A stretch of DNA of 35,000 bases from Symbiodinium natans (GCA_905221605.1 CAJNDS010000468.1:1-35000); one strand, 5' to 3'; counted from the first letter of the stretch, positions 17,072-26,014 are shown. Program-made: numbers and translations. Notes: generated by a model from the sequence alone, not told the origin.

Positions 17072-17208
17072 TCCATGATTTCTCCTAGTCGAACTCACAC
17101 GAACAAGCTGCAACCCACGCTTGTAGGGCTGGGCTGTTTCCTGGCAGCCCCCTGCAGAAAGTTGAACGAATGGCCGGGGGAAGGCCACCTGGGAGAAGTT
17201 TGAGCAAG
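17072..17208 (-). CDS. Candidate coding exon
   Basis: After a TTACAG acceptor the minus frame reads SNFSQVAFPRPFVQLSAGGC, QETAQPYKRGLQLVRVSSTR, RNHG and runs into CCCTAAA repeat. The last 24 bp (SSTRRNHG) are shared, in frame, with 17449-17525. Confidence 0.33.
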
Positions 17209-17278
17209 CTGTAACCCTCAACCCTCAACCCTAAACCCTAAACCCTAAACCCTAAACCCTAAACCCTAAACCCTAAAC

Positions 17279-17380
17279 CTGTATTCTTTGCATGGCGGTG
17301 AAGCGGCTGCCAACCCGATGATGCCGGAAAAAGCAACCCGCACCGCCGCATCATAGACGTGCGTCGTCGAAGAGGTCCAA
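17279..17380 (-). CDS. Candidate coding exon
   Basis: After a GAAAAG acceptor the minus frame reads WTSSTTHVYDAAVRVAFSGI, then IGLAAASPPCKEY, to an AG|GTTTAG donor at 17278 that starts a telomeric array. The hydrophobic stretch VAFSGIIGLAAA could be membrane-associated. Two other frames are partly open. Confidence 0.37.
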
Positions 17381-17448
17381 CTTTTCCCAGGGTTAGGGTT
17401 TAGGGTTTAGGGTTTAGGGTTTAGGGTTTAGGATTTAGGGTTTAGGGT

Positions 17449-17525
17449 TCCATGATTTCTCCTAGTCGAACTTTCCTCGGACAGGATCTCCAGCTCCACG
17501 CGCATCACGCCAAAGGAAGAAAGGG
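17449..17525 (-). CDS. Candidate coding exon
   Basis: After a GAGCTCAG acceptor the minus frame reads LSSFGVMRVELEILSEESST, then RRNHG. Its end duplicates that of 17072-17208 while the upstream parts differ. Confidence 0.33.
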
Positions 17526-17559
17526 CTGAGCTCAGCGGCGAAGAGGCGCCACAACAACA

Positions 17560-17643
17560 ATAAACCCTAAACCCTAAACCCTAAACCCCAAACCCTAAAC
17601 CCCAAACCCCAAACCCCAAACCCCAAACCCCAAACCCCAAACC
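17560..17643 (-). repeat. CCCTAAA/CCCCAAA array
   Basis: C-strand heptamers, mostly CCCCAAA. Confidence 0.95.
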
Positions 17644-17742
17644 CTTCCCAGGGACTCCACTACTCCTTAAGGAATGCCCCTTAAAATGTAATAGGCTTCC
17701 TTGCATGGTTGAAGGGATACTCCTTCACTAAGGGGTATTGGA
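17644..17742. mobile_element. Inverted-repeat element, family B (complete, ~99 bp)
   Basis: Left GGGACTCCACTACTCCTTAA, right TTCACTAAGGGGTATTGGAG: inverted ends. AT-rich centre. C-strand arrays on both sides. Confidence 0.7.
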
Positions 17743-17754
17743 GTCTAAGCCTAA

Positions 17755-17818
17755 ACCCTAAACCCTAAACCCTAAACCCTAAACCCTAAACCCTAAACCC
17801 TAAACCCTAAACCCTAAG
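17755..17818 (-). repeat. (CCCTAAA)n array
   Basis: About nine clean heptamers ending CCCTAAG at the next exon. Confidence 0.96.
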
Positions 17819-17904
17819 CCCGTTGGCTCCCTCCGGCCTCCGCGTCCGCCCACGATTCCTTCAGGGCCTTGCACTGCTACCTTATAGGGTTCTTAAGGGA
17901 GAGG
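17819..17904 (+). CDS. Candidate coding exon
   Basis: An AG acceptor formed by CCCTAAG (17817-17818). The frame reads RWLPPASASAHDSFRALHCY, then LIGFLRER, to a GTTTAG donor at 17905. Telomeric repeat forms both borders. Confidence 0.33.
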
Positions 17905-18005
17905 GTTTAGGGTTTAGGGTTTAGGGTTTGGGGTTAGGGGTTAGGGTTTGGGGTTTGGGGTTTGGGGTTTGGGGTTTAGGGTTCAGGGTTTAGGGTTTAG
18001 GGTTA
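17905..18005 (+). repeat. TTTAGGG/TTTGGGG array
   Basis: G-strand array; TTTGGGG units are clustered at 17945-17975. Confidence 0.95.
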
Positions 18006-18184
18006 GTAAGCTTCCCGAAGGTTCCCTAGGTACCCCCCATGAACCCCGCTCCCTTAAGAACCTCAGCGGATTTGGGGCTCAATCTCGTCCATCCTTCGGG
18101 GCTAGGAATTCAGGGTTCAGGGTTTAGGGTTTAGGGTTTAGGGTTTGGGGTTTAGGGTTTAGGGTTTAAGGTTTGGGGTTTAAG

Positions 18185-18440
18185 GTAGCCGACCGGTTAT
18201 ATAACTGTGGCACGGGTCGGTCACGTGAACCCTCATTGAGCTACATTCATCTTTATGTGTATCTTTGGTCCCCTAAACCAAAGCAGCTGGGCAGGCCATG
18301 GGTTTGTGTACTGGCTAATATTGGCAATAGTCCACTGTTTCCAGGTGGAGATTCGCCACCACTGATTGTGGAAATGTTGTGAAAAGTTTTTTGCAAAAGA
18401 CGTTGTTTTGACAAGCGCGTGTTTTTTAAATGTCTTTCGA
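18185..18440 (+). other. Unique island, unassigned
   Basis: A plus frame (LYNCGTGRSREPSLSYIHLY onward, about 60 codons to 18382) is open but has no recognised content. The 3' part is AT-rich. No call possible. Confidence 0.25.
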
Positions 18441-18603
18441 GGGCTAGGGTTTAGGGTTTGGGGTTTAAGGCTTAGGGTTTGGGGTTTAGGGCTTAGGGCT
18501 TAGGATTTAGGGTTTGGGGTTTGGGGTTTGGGGTTTAGGGTTTGTAGGGTTTAGGCTCGGATGCTACGTACCATAAGGGTCAAGTGCACACGACATCCTA
18601 AAC

Positions 18604-18717
18604 CCTGAACCCCCAACTCCTATCCTTCCGCCCAAAAACACATGTGCCGAAAAGTGCCTGGCCCAGCCATCGGAAAACTGGGTCCTGGCGGGTCAAGTAC
18701 TGGGGGCTGCTTTGATG
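18604..18717 (-). CDS. Candidate coding exon
   Basis: The minus frame reads HQSSPQYLTRQDPVFRWLGQ, then ALFGTCVFGRKDRSWGFR, to a GT donor at 18603 within a short telomere-like stretch. Protein-like; no family recognised. AATAAA at 18735 on the plus strand is not relevant to this strand. Confidence 0.35.
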
Positions 18718-19035
18718 AAATGAGGGTGGTCCAATAAAAGCTGAGCCCTTTCGGGGGGTATCTATGATACTGTGCGCCTTCTAATTGGCCCTAAACCCCA
18801 AACCCTAAACCCTAAACCCTAAGCCCTAAACCCTAAACCCTAAACCCCATGACCCAAACAAAAACTAACCATGGGGACAGGACGCTCAGAAAACATTGCT
18901 TTCTGGCTTCACTTGCGATGTGCCATCGTTTTTGGGGGGGTACGTCGGCATACTATGGTTTCAGGTTTAGGGAAGGCCCTAACCCCGAAACCCTAAACCC
19001 TAGACCCTAAACCCTTAACCCTAATCCCCAAACCC

Positions 19036-19248
19036 TACTTGGAGGTTCGTGGTACTTCTTAACCATTTCTAACTGTACTGATAACCCCACTCATAAGCCC
19101 CTTCAGTGCCCTAATGTGGCTACAGTACAGCTATAAGTACAGTTATAATTGGTTAGTAAGTACCATGAACTCCAAACCCTAAACCCTAAACCCTAAACCC
19201 TAAACCCTAAACCCCAAACCCTAAACCCTAAACCCTAACCTCCAAGTA
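19036..19248. mobile_element. Inverted-repeat element, family A, split by a telomeric array
   Basis: TACTTGGAGGTTCGTGGTAC at the left and GGTTAGTAAGTACCATGAAC at the right. The final CTCCAAGTA is displaced by about 63 bp of (CCCTAAA)n. TCCAA occurs on both sides of the array, as a short duplication. Confidence 0.87.
19176..19238 (-). repeat. (CCCTAAA)n inserted in the family-A end
   Basis: C-strand array starting right after GAACTCCAA and ending before TCCAAGTA. In intact copies these two pieces are continuous (GAACCTCCAAGTA). Confidence 0.93.
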
Positions 19249-19253
19249 AGCCT

Positions 19254-19335
19254 TTAAAGTTCGGCCAAAACGGATCCCAGGGAAACCTCTGCAACACTCC
19301 GCTCCTCGAGCTTCGGCGGAGCGCGGCGGCCGCGC
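19254..19335 (-). CDS. Candidate coding exon ending in a stop
   Basis: After a CCCCTAG acceptor the minus frame reads RGRRAPPKLEERSVAEVSLG, then SVLAEL and TAA at 19256-19254. Arg-rich then acidic. GC-rich island between a C array and a G array. Confidence 0.36.
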
Positions 19336-19344
19336 CTAGGGGAG

Positions 19345-19912
19345 GTGGGGTTTAGGGTTTAGGGTTTAGGGTTTAGGGTTTAGGGTTTAGGGTTTAGGGG
19401 TTAGGGTTTAGGTGTTTAGGGTTTAGGGTTTAGGGTTTAGGGTTTAGGGTTTAGGGTTTAGGGTTTAGGGTTTATGTGTTTCCGGGTTTCGGGTTTGGGT
19501 TCGGTTTCGGGTTTTCGGGTTCGGGTTTCGGGTTTAGGGTTTCGGGTTTTCCGGTTTTTTCAGGGTTTTCACGGGTTTATTAGGGGTTGTCGGGTTTTAG
19601 GTTTCGGGTTTCGGTTTCGGGTTTCGTTGTTTCGGGTTTCGGGTTTCGGTTTAGGGTTTTCGGGTTTCGGGGTTTCGGGTTTGGTTTCGGTGTTTCGGGT
19701 TCGGGGGTTTAGGGTTTAGGGTTTAGGGTTTAGGGTTTAGGGTTTAGGGTTTAGGGTTTAGGGTTTAGGGTTTAGGGTTTAGGGTTTAGGGTTTAGGGTT
19801 TAGGGTTTAGGGTTTAGGGCCTGTAGGGTTTAGGGTTTAGGGTTTCGGGGTTTAGGGGTTTAGGGGTTTAGGGGTTCAGGGTTTAGGGTTTGGGGTTTAG
19901 GGTTTAGGTTCC
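19345..19912 (+). repeat. TTTAGGG array with a TTTCGGG core
   Basis: Clean TTTAGGG (19345-19470), about 225 bp of TTTCGGG variants (19478-19705), clean TTTAGGG again, then a block GGGCCTGTAGGGTTTAGGGT (about 19818-19908). That block matches 16401-16490 almost base for base. Confidence 0.96.
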
Positions 19913-20019
19913 TCTCAGAAAGCAGCTCAGGGTTTACAGGGTGTTTAGGTTTTTGCCGACGGCTTTTTGGGGCTGTTTAGGGCTTGTTAGACATCTTAGG
20001 GCTTCAGCGTTTTGCAGCC

Positions 20020-20170
20020 CCAAACCCCAAACCCCAAACCCGAAACCCCAAACCCTAAACCCTAGACCCTAAACCCTAAACCCTAAACCCTAAACCCCAA
20101 ACCCGAAACCCTAAACCCTAAACCCTAAACCCTAAACCCTAAACCCCAAACCCTAAACCCTAAACCCTAC
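20020..20170 (-). repeat. CCCTAAA/CCCCAAA array
   Basis: C-strand heptamers to the edge of the next island. Confidence 0.95.
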
Positions 20171-20173
20171 GCC

Positions 20174-20263
20174 CGCCTGGGCGCCAGCGCCGCGGCCGCC
20201 GCCGCGGCGAAGCCCTCCGCAGCGCGCCGCACTCTGTGCCGCGGCAACGCGCCTCGGGTTCCT
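20174..20263 (+). CDS. Candidate coding exon, Ala-rich
   Basis: The plus frame reads RLGASAAAAAAKPSAARRTL, then CRGNAPRVP, just before a 53-bp G run. Very GC-rich, so open frames are expected by composition. The minus frame continues into poly-Pro and is rejected. Confidence 0.25.

Positions 20264-20316
<53 letters not shown>
20264..20316 (+). repeat. Poly-G tract (53 bp)
   Basis: Uninterrupted G run. The true length is likely uncertain for sequencing reasons. Confidence 0.9.
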
Positions 20317-20317
<1 letters not shown>

Positions 20318-20339
20318 GTTTTTGGACTCTCTTGGAGGT

Positions 20340-20640
20340 TCTACTAAACCCCTCAAGCCTGAATCCCCTAAACCCCTAGACTCCTAAACCCATAAACCCA
20401 TAAACCCCGTAAACCCCTAAACCCTTTTGGGGCTTCTAGAAATTGTATAGAGTTCTAATATTTGTTTAAGAACCCCCACAAAATTAAAAATCAACCCCTA
20501 TATTACCCTTAAAAGGAATAAAATGTTCATTTTTTGGGGGGTTCTTATGCAATTAGTAGAGTTAGGGTCCGGAGCTTTCGGCAAGCTTGGGTTTCTTGCT
20601 TCCAAAGCTCTTGGCCGTTTGGGGTGCCTTTGGGTGGCCT
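20340..20640. other. AT-rich non-coding island
   Basis: Degenerate CCCCTAAA units to about 20425, then AT-rich sequence with TTCTAGAAATTGTATAGAGT and no gene. Confidence 0.5.
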
Positions 20641-20942
20641 TTCGGGGTCTAGGTTTGGGGTTTAGGGCTTAGGGTTCAGGGTTCAGGGTTCAGGGTTTAG
20701 GGTTTAAGGTCTCGGTTTAGGGTTAAGGAATGGGGTTTAGGGGGGTTTGGTTGTAAAGCCTTTTCACAAGGCCTCGCAGGCCTTTCGGACCAATTTGCTT
20801 TTACAAAATCTGTATGTGGGGCCTTGCTGGGGAGGGGCAGCTTTGTGCGGTGTCGGCTTAACCCTGGCTTTTTGTCGTGAGATGTCGGAAATCAAAGGGA
20901 CTTCACCCCAAACCCGAAACCCGCAAAAATGAGTACTTTCAG

Positions 20943-21023
20943 CGCTTTTGGGCTTGGAAAGCCGCTAGGAGCGACGTTGAACCTGCAGGTTTCAACAAGG
21001 CCACATTGATCCTGGCCTTATGA
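20943..21023 (+). CDS. Candidate coding exon ending in a stop
   Basis: After a TTTCAG acceptor the frame reads RFWAWKAARSDVEPAGFNKA, then TLILAL and TGA. A CAG|GTTTCA donor lies inside it as an alternative end. No family recognised. Confidence 0.35.
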   Translation, partial: RFWAWKAARSDVEPAGFNKATLILAL

Positions 21024-21185
21024 GCTTATCGAGTTGGGGGCTTGGGGTTTAAGGCTTTGGGTTTGGATTTTCGGGTTCAAGGTTTAGGGCTTAGGCGTTA
21101 GGCGAAAAAAGGTCAAGGGGCAGAAGGGTCGCAGGGCTTTGGGGGTTGAGAGCTTCGCGTTGAGGGCTTGAAGTGCCTTAGCTAG

Positions 21186-21260
21186 CATGCCTTTGGGTCC
21201 ATCATGCGCCTCTTCGGCCGACTCCGCAACACACCTACCCTAGACCCGGGAGTAACCTAG
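21186..21260 (+). CDS. Candidate terminal coding exon
   Basis: After GCTAG the frame reads HAFGSIMRLFGRLRNTPTLD, then PGVT and TAG. AATAAA follows 1-2 bp later (about 21262), a possible polyadenylation signal. Weak but suggestive. Confidence 0.28.
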   Translation, partial: HAFGSIMRLFGRLRNTPTLDPGVT

Positions 21261-21365
21261 GAATAAAAAAGGGTACCCTTTTGGGTTTTAAGGGGATTAT
21301 AAGGGAACCCGAACCCTAAAAAAAGGAAAAAAGGGCCTACTCCCGGTCCTAGTACCTCTGAGGGC

Positions 21366-21383
21366 TACTTGGAGGTTCATGGG
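21366..21383. mobile_element. Solo family-A end
   Basis: TACTTGGAGGTTCATGGG, the left 18 bp of family A, with no partner end nearby. Confidence 0.6.
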
Positions 21384-21524
21384 CAGTCAGCGGTAGGGTT
21401 TTTGGGGTTTTCGGGTTAGGCTTTAGGGTGTAGGGCTTTCCCCCAACCCCTTCCACTCTCAACCCGAAACCCCCTAAACCCTAAACCCTAAACTCTGAAC
21501 CCCATACCCTTAAACCCTCTCCAG

Positions 21525-21624
21525 GCCTCGTATCGCACGTTGCGTGCGCGCGGCCGCGGCGGGCGCAAGCAGCGCGGGCACGGCAGGCGCAGGGTGCCGA
21601 GGTGCGGCAGGGAGCATGTTCAGG
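21525..21624 (+). CDS. Candidate coding exon, Arg-rich, canonical splice sites
   Basis: CTCTCCAG acceptor (21523-21524) and a G|GTAAGG donor (21625) bound a 100-bp exon reading ASYRTLRARGRGGRKQRGHG, then RRRVPRCGREHVQ. Both splice signals match the general eukaryotic consensus, stronger than for most islands here. The Arg/Gly content could suit nucleic-acid binding; no family is recognised. Confidence 0.45.
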
Positions 21625-21654
21625 GTAAGGGGTGCAGGGTTTAGACTTTGGTGT

Positions 21655-21790
21655 TCAGGGGGTTTAGGGGGTTTAGGGGGTTTAGGGGGTTTAGGGGGTT
21701 CAGGGGGTTTAGGGGGTTTAGGGGGTTTAGGGGGTTTAGGGGGTTTAGGGGGTTTAGGGTTGCTTAGGGGGTTTAGGGTGTCAGAGCTGG
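21655..21790 (+). repeat. TTTAGGGGG nonamer array
   Basis: About 14 units of TTTAGGGGG with a TTCAGGGGG variant. The unit is 9 bp, so the frame stays open as a GLG repeat; not a protein. Confidence 0.96.
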
Positions 21791-22280
21791 GGGGGCTTTA
21801 AGGGTTTAGGGTTGGGTGATCTGGGGTTAGGATTTAGGGTGCTCGGGGTTGTCAAGTGCTTCAGGCTTAGGGCCTGAGTCGGGTTGAGGGCTTAAGGTTC
21901 AGAATTTAGGGCGTAGGGTTTAATAGGGTTTGAGGTTTAGGGTTTAGCGTTTAGGGTTTGGGGTTTAGAGGTCCAGGTGTTAGGTTGCCAGGGAAACAGT
22001 GTGCAGGGCCTGGGTTGACAGAGCCTGGAAGGCTTGATGTTTGCAGGATTCTTGGTTGACACCTCTCCGGGGTTTAGAGTTTAGGGTGTAGGGTGTAGGG
22101 TTTAGGGTTTAGGGTTTAGGGCCTGGGTTTAGGGTTGAGGCTTGAGGGTTGAGGGTTTAGGGTTTAGGGTTTGCGGTTCAGGGTTTAGGGGGGCGTAGGG
22201 CTTTTGAGGGTTTAAGGCTTTGAGGCTTTGAAGGTTCAGGTTCGAGCCTTTAAGTGTTACGGGCCCTGAGGGTACCCTAA
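21790..22280 (+). other. Degenerate array and unique sequence, no gene
   Basis: Scattered TTTAGGG-like pieces, with unique sequence near 21980-22070 and denser array at 22075-22200. No supported gene. Confidence 0.5.
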
Positions 22281-22378
22281 AACACTAAAACCCTAAACCC
22301 TAAACCCTATAAACCCTAAACCCTGAACCCTAAACCCTAAACCCCAAACCCCCAAACCCTAAGCCCTAAACCTTTCAG

Positions 22379-22477
22379 CGCTGCGGGGGGCTCAGACGGC
22401 CAACCCGAGGACTTCGGCTACGCGGCCATGAAGGGTTCTTGGAGATGTACCCTGAATCCAACTTGGAGGCTCATTTC
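22379..22477 (+). CDS. Candidate coding exon
   Basis: After a CCTTTCAG acceptor the frame reads AAGGSDGQPEDFGYAAMKGS, then WRCTLNPTWRLI, to a GTAGTT donor at 22478. A second open frame (FLEMYPESNLEAHF) overlaps it. G-strand array follows. Confidence 0.38.
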
Positions 22478-22778
22478 GTAGTTTAGGGTTTGGGGTTTCG
22501 GGTTTCGGGTTTAGGGTTTGGGGTTTAGGGTTTAGGGTTTGGGGGTCATGATATAAGTAGCCTAAATAGGATCGTAATTCGAGTTCACCACGAAAGGAAC
22601 TATATACATGCAGAGCAGGTCCGTCTTTCCCTAGGCATATCCACAAAGCAAGCTTCTTACATCCTGACTGTCCGCCTTGGGGGCCCAAGGTTTACACTCC
22701 CTGCACAGATTAGGGTTCAGGGTTTAGGGCTTAGGGCCCTAAACCCCAAACCCCAAACCCTAAACCCTAAACCCGAAG

Positions 22779-22886
22779 CCCTAAACCCAATTCTCTCCCG
22801 ACGCCATCTGAGGCGTCTGCTGATGTTCACCTGGTTTCCCTGACAGGGGGCCTCAGCGTGTGCAGGCCTTTAGTTCCCGGCTTGGG
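22779..22886 (+). CDS. Candidate coding exon
   Basis: The frame reads PKPNSLPTPSEASADVHLVS, then LTGGLSVCRPLVPGL, to a GTTTAG donor at 22887. The left border is the end of a CCCTAAA array; AG at 22777-22778 is the nearest acceptor. Ser/Leu-rich; no family recognised. Confidence 0.37.
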
Positions 22887-23138
22887 GTTTAGGGTTTGGG
22901 GTCTGGGGGTTTGGGGTTTAGGGCAGTTTAGGGTTTAGGGTTGAGAAACCTAAACCCCCAACTCCAAACCCCCGAAGTGTAAACCACTAAAGCATCTGGG
23001 TGGCCCAGGAACCAAAGAACCCGAAACCCTAAACCCTAAAACCCTAAACCCTAAAACCCTAAACCCCTAAACCCTGAAACCCTAAAACCCCAAAACCCTA
23101 AATCCCTAAACCCTAAACCGTAAACGCTGTCTGGGGGG

Positions 23139-23194
23139 GTTGGCTACTTTTACAACCAAAAAAAGGGGAGCAAAGGGCACCACCGCGCTACCAA
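23139..23194. mobile_element. Short repeat, family D (copy 2)
   Basis: TTGGCTACTTTTACAACCAA ... GGGCACCACCGCGCTACCAA parallels 8035-8100 in order and spacing. Confidence 0.5.
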
Positions 23195-23624
23195 GACCTG
23201 AATCCTGCAGTCCGGGGCCAAGGATCCCGAAGCCCTAGCCCTAAACCGTAAACCCTGAACCCTAAACCCTACACCCTAAGCCCTAAATGCTACACCCTAA
23301 TAAGCCCTACCCCGCAGAGAGCACTGTGCTAATCGTTGCTGACGGACGGCTCCCCACGTAAAACGCTCAGCCCCCCCTACTTCGAGGTTCAGAGGTCAGT
23401 AGAGGTAGTGTTAGAGGCACTCTCAAGCCTGAACCCCAAAGCCCGAAGCCCTAAACACCCGGCCCTAAACCCCTAACTCCTAGCCTCCAACTCCATGACG
23501 TTTGGGGTTTAGGGTTTAGGGTTTCGGGTTTCGGGTTTAGGGTTTAGGGTTTAGGGTTTAGGGCTTAGGGTTTAGGGTTTAGGGTATAAAACTCCAAACC
23601 CGAGACGCCAAACCCAAAACCCAA

Positions 23625-23681
23625 ATCCCTGGCCGAGGCCCCGGCGCCCTCAGTGGCCTTGAACATCACGCCGCCTGGCAG
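23625..23681 (+). CDS. Candidate small coding exon
   Basis: The frame reads SLAEAPAPSVALNITPPG, ending AG before the long TTTAGGG array, whose first GGTTTAG can serve as donor. Only 57 bp. Confidence 0.28.
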
Positions 23682-23950
23682 GGTTTAGGGTTTAGGGTTT
23701 AGGGTTTAGGGTTTAGGGTTTAGGGTTTAGGGTTTAGGGTTTAGGGTTTAGGGTTTAGGGTTTAGGGTTTAGGGTTTAGGGTTTAGGGTTTAGGGTTTAG
23801 GGTTTAGGGTTTAGGGTTTAGGGTTTAGGGTTTAGGGTTTAGGGTTTAGGGTTTAGGGTTTAGGGTTTAGGGTTTAGGGTTTAGGGTTTAGGGTTTAGGG
23901 TTTAGGGTTTAGGGTTTAGGGTTTAGGGTTTAGTTTAGGGTTTAGGGTTA
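23682..23950 (+). repeat. Longest clean (TTTAGGG)n array, about 36 units
   Basis: Almost perfect heptamers over 250 bp. One defect near 23932 (TTTAGTTTAGGG). Confidence 0.98.
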
Positions 23951-24091
23951 GAGGGTTGAGGGACTGCATGCCGAAGCAAGGGTCGGAGTCGTCTGTTGCC
24001 ATGGTTCTCTTGGACTCGCCGGACTTTAGGGTCAAATTCGTCTGGACATTCGTCTGCTGGAGTTTGTCCTGTGGCTATCTAGACGTTCTAC

Positions 24092-24441
24092 CTCGCCCTC
24101 ATCCAACAATGCAGTCAAGGCCTCATATGCCTCAGCGAAGTACACTTCGGTTGCTTTTTGGTGATGATCAGGTGAGGCCTGTAGCGCCGCATCAGCACGT
24201 GTACTCTGGATTCGAGCTTGGAACCATGCCATCGCGACTGGCAACAGGTCAGCCGTGAGCCTCGCACCAAAACAGCCACGACGTCCGAAGCGCCAGTGTC
24301 TGCAGCCCGCGAGTTGTCTTCGCTACGAATTCTTGGCCCCCGGATGGAGGGCTGGAGGTGGCACCTTTAAGGGCATGCTTGCTCTGCGAGAGCTTGTGCC
24401 CGATGCCGCTTGAGCCACGCTGCTCCACTTTGCACCCGCAA
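24092..24441 (-). CDS. Coding region of about 350 bp, unassigned protein
   Basis: Starts after a CAACCCAG acceptor (24443-24442). The first half reads GCKVEQRGSSGIGHKLSQSK, HALKGATSSPPSGGQEFVAK. The second half, in another frame, reads RHWRFGRRGCFGARLTADLL, PVAMAWFQARIQSTRADAAL, QASPDHHQKATEVYFAEAYE, ALTALLDEGE, to a GTAGAA donor at 24091. The switch near 24300 needs a short intron or a frameshift. The Ala/Glu-rich end looks helical. No family recognised. One of the longest non-repeat coding-like stretches in the window. Confidence 0.45.
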
Positions 24442-24599
24442 CTGGGTTGAACACCAAAAGGTTTAGGGAACAGGGTATGGGGTTTGTAAAAACCTAATCC
24501 CTCAGCCAGAAACTCTAGACACTTTAACCCTGAAAGCCTGGAACCCTGAAACCCTACCACAGACCTGAAGCCCTGAAGCCCTAAAACCCCACACCCCAC

Positions 24600-24810
24600 A
24601 GATTGCCCGGAGACACCCCAAACTCTAAACCCTAAACCTTTAAACCCCAAACCCTGAACCCGAGACCCTAAACCCGAAACCCTAAACCCTAAATCGAAAC
24701 CCCAACCCTCAACCCTCAATCCTAAGCCCTAAACCCTGAACCCTAAACCCCAACCCTCAACTTGCAATCCGAAGCCCCAAACCCTAAACCCTAAACCCTA
24801 AACCCTAAAC
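24600..24810 (-). repeat. Degenerate CCCTAAA array
   Basis: C-strand array with CCCGAAA, CCCTCAA and CCCCAAA variants. Confidence 0.92.
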
Positions 24811-24906
24811 CCCTGCGGCTCTGGGCCTCCCTCGAAGCTCGAGAGCATCAGCTCCCTCTGGCGCATGGTCGTGTAGAGCCCTCGGGGCAGACAGGATTAC
24901 TTCGGG
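24811..24906 (-). CDS. Candidate coding exon
   Basis: The minus frame reads PEVILSAPRALHDHAPEGAD, then ALELRGRPRAAG, to a GTTTAG donor at 24810. C-array left and G-array right on the plus strand. No family recognised. Confidence 0.36.
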
Positions 24907-25043
24907 TTCAGGGTTCAGGGCTCAGGGTTCAGGGTTTAGGGTTTAGGGTTTAGGGTCTAGGGTTTAGGGCTTCGGGTCTAAGGTTTAGGGTTTAGGGTTT
25001 AGGGTGTAGGGTTTAGAGTTTTGGGTTCAGGATTTATAGGGTG

Positions 25044-25163
25044 TACTTGGAGGTTCATTGGGTACAGTAGGTAAAAGCAGGCTCTAAGTGCCCAAAAACT
25101 GGGTTAGAAGTAGAGTAAAAAAACTTCTAACCCTACTTCTACCTACCCATGAGCCTCCAAGTA
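25044..25163. mobile_element. Inverted-repeat element, family A subfamily (120 bp)
   Basis: TACTTGGAGGTTCATTGGGT ... ACCCATGAGCCTCCAAGTA ends with a different interior: AACTGGGTTAGAAGTAGAGT and ACTTCTAACCCTACTTCTAC are inverted. Same ends, new core. Confidence 0.82.
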
Positions 25164-25379
25164 CGGTTTAGAGTTGAGGGCTGGGGATTTGGGACGTTGA
25201 GGGTCTGACCGGGGATAAGGGCTGCGGGTTGAGGGTTTTGGAGCGTCTCGAGAAGCAAGGGGTTGCGATTTAGGGTTTAGCCTTTTAGGGCATCTAGGGT
25301 TAGGGTTTAGGGCTTAGGGTTTAGGATCTCGGATTTCAATCTAGCCTTTTAGGGATTTTCGGGCTTCTAGGGTTTAGGG

Positions 25380-25529
25380 CACGACCAGAAGGTGGAGAAG
25401 AAGATGCAGACGCGGCAGCAACAGCAGCGGTTTCGGGCTTTCGGGAGTTTCATGTCTCCGCATCGTCCACTTCTCCAGGCACCTGTCGTAGGCGGACAGA
25501 TGAACGGAGTGAATCCCAAGCCTTATTGA
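25380..25529 (+). CDS. Candidate coding exon ending in a stop
   Basis: The plus frame reads HDQKVEKKMQTRQQQQRFRA, FGSFMSPHRPLLQAPVVGGQ, MNGVNPKPY, stop TGA at 25527. Charged and Gln-rich start. An ATG at 25404 would give 41 aa. No family recognised. Confidence 0.33.
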   Translation, partial: HDQKVEKKMQTRQQQQRFRAFGSFMSPHRPLLQAPVVGGQMNGVNPKPY

Positions 25530-25568
25530 TGACCGCAGCACAAGACCCAGAGAACTAACCGGCCGTAA

Positions 25569-25645
25569 CTCCTTTAAAAGCCCAATTTCATTCTAATTCA
25601 CGCTTTGTTCACACTGCTTGTAATTATAATGTGGGCTTTTAGGAG
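25569..25645. repeat. Inverted repeat, possible short element
   Basis: CTCCTTTAAAAGCCCA (25569-25584) and TGGGCTTTTAGGAG (25632-25645) are inverted with a 2-bp indel. AT-rich interior. Confidence 0.65.
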
Positions 25646-25749
25646 ATTCCGGAAGGTTAGACAGGCGGTTGGGGTCCCGAGGGTGGGTTATTAGTAGTAA
25701 GAGGTGAATCAATGACCTGGAGATGGGGGCTTTTAACCTGTCACGTAGA

Positions 25750-25883
25750 AAGACTCATGATGGTACGGTTTCTAGACCAGATTTCCCGTCCAGTTGATGC
25801 ACCAAGACAGTAGATTCATGGGCAAGACTGACAGGTGGGATGGATTCCAGGGTCTTTGAGGCAGTAACAAGTTCATGAGTCTT
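25750..25883. repeat. 11-bp perfect inverted repeat enclosing 112 bp
   Basis: AAGACTCATGA and TCATGAGTCTT. The stretch between has no clear frame. Possibly another short element. Confidence 0.55.
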
Positions 25884-26014
25884 CTCTCTGGGCTTTTGGT
25901 TCCCTGGTGAAAACCCTAAACCCTAAACCCTAAACCTGCCCAAGCCCCGGGCCACATCCGCTGGGGCAGCTACCCAAGCCTGCCGAGGGTGTAGACGGCT
26001 TCAACGGGGTAGGA

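Noticed and set aside
20153-20356. Poly-proline minus frame
   Set aside because: It is the reverse of a 53-bp poly-G run.
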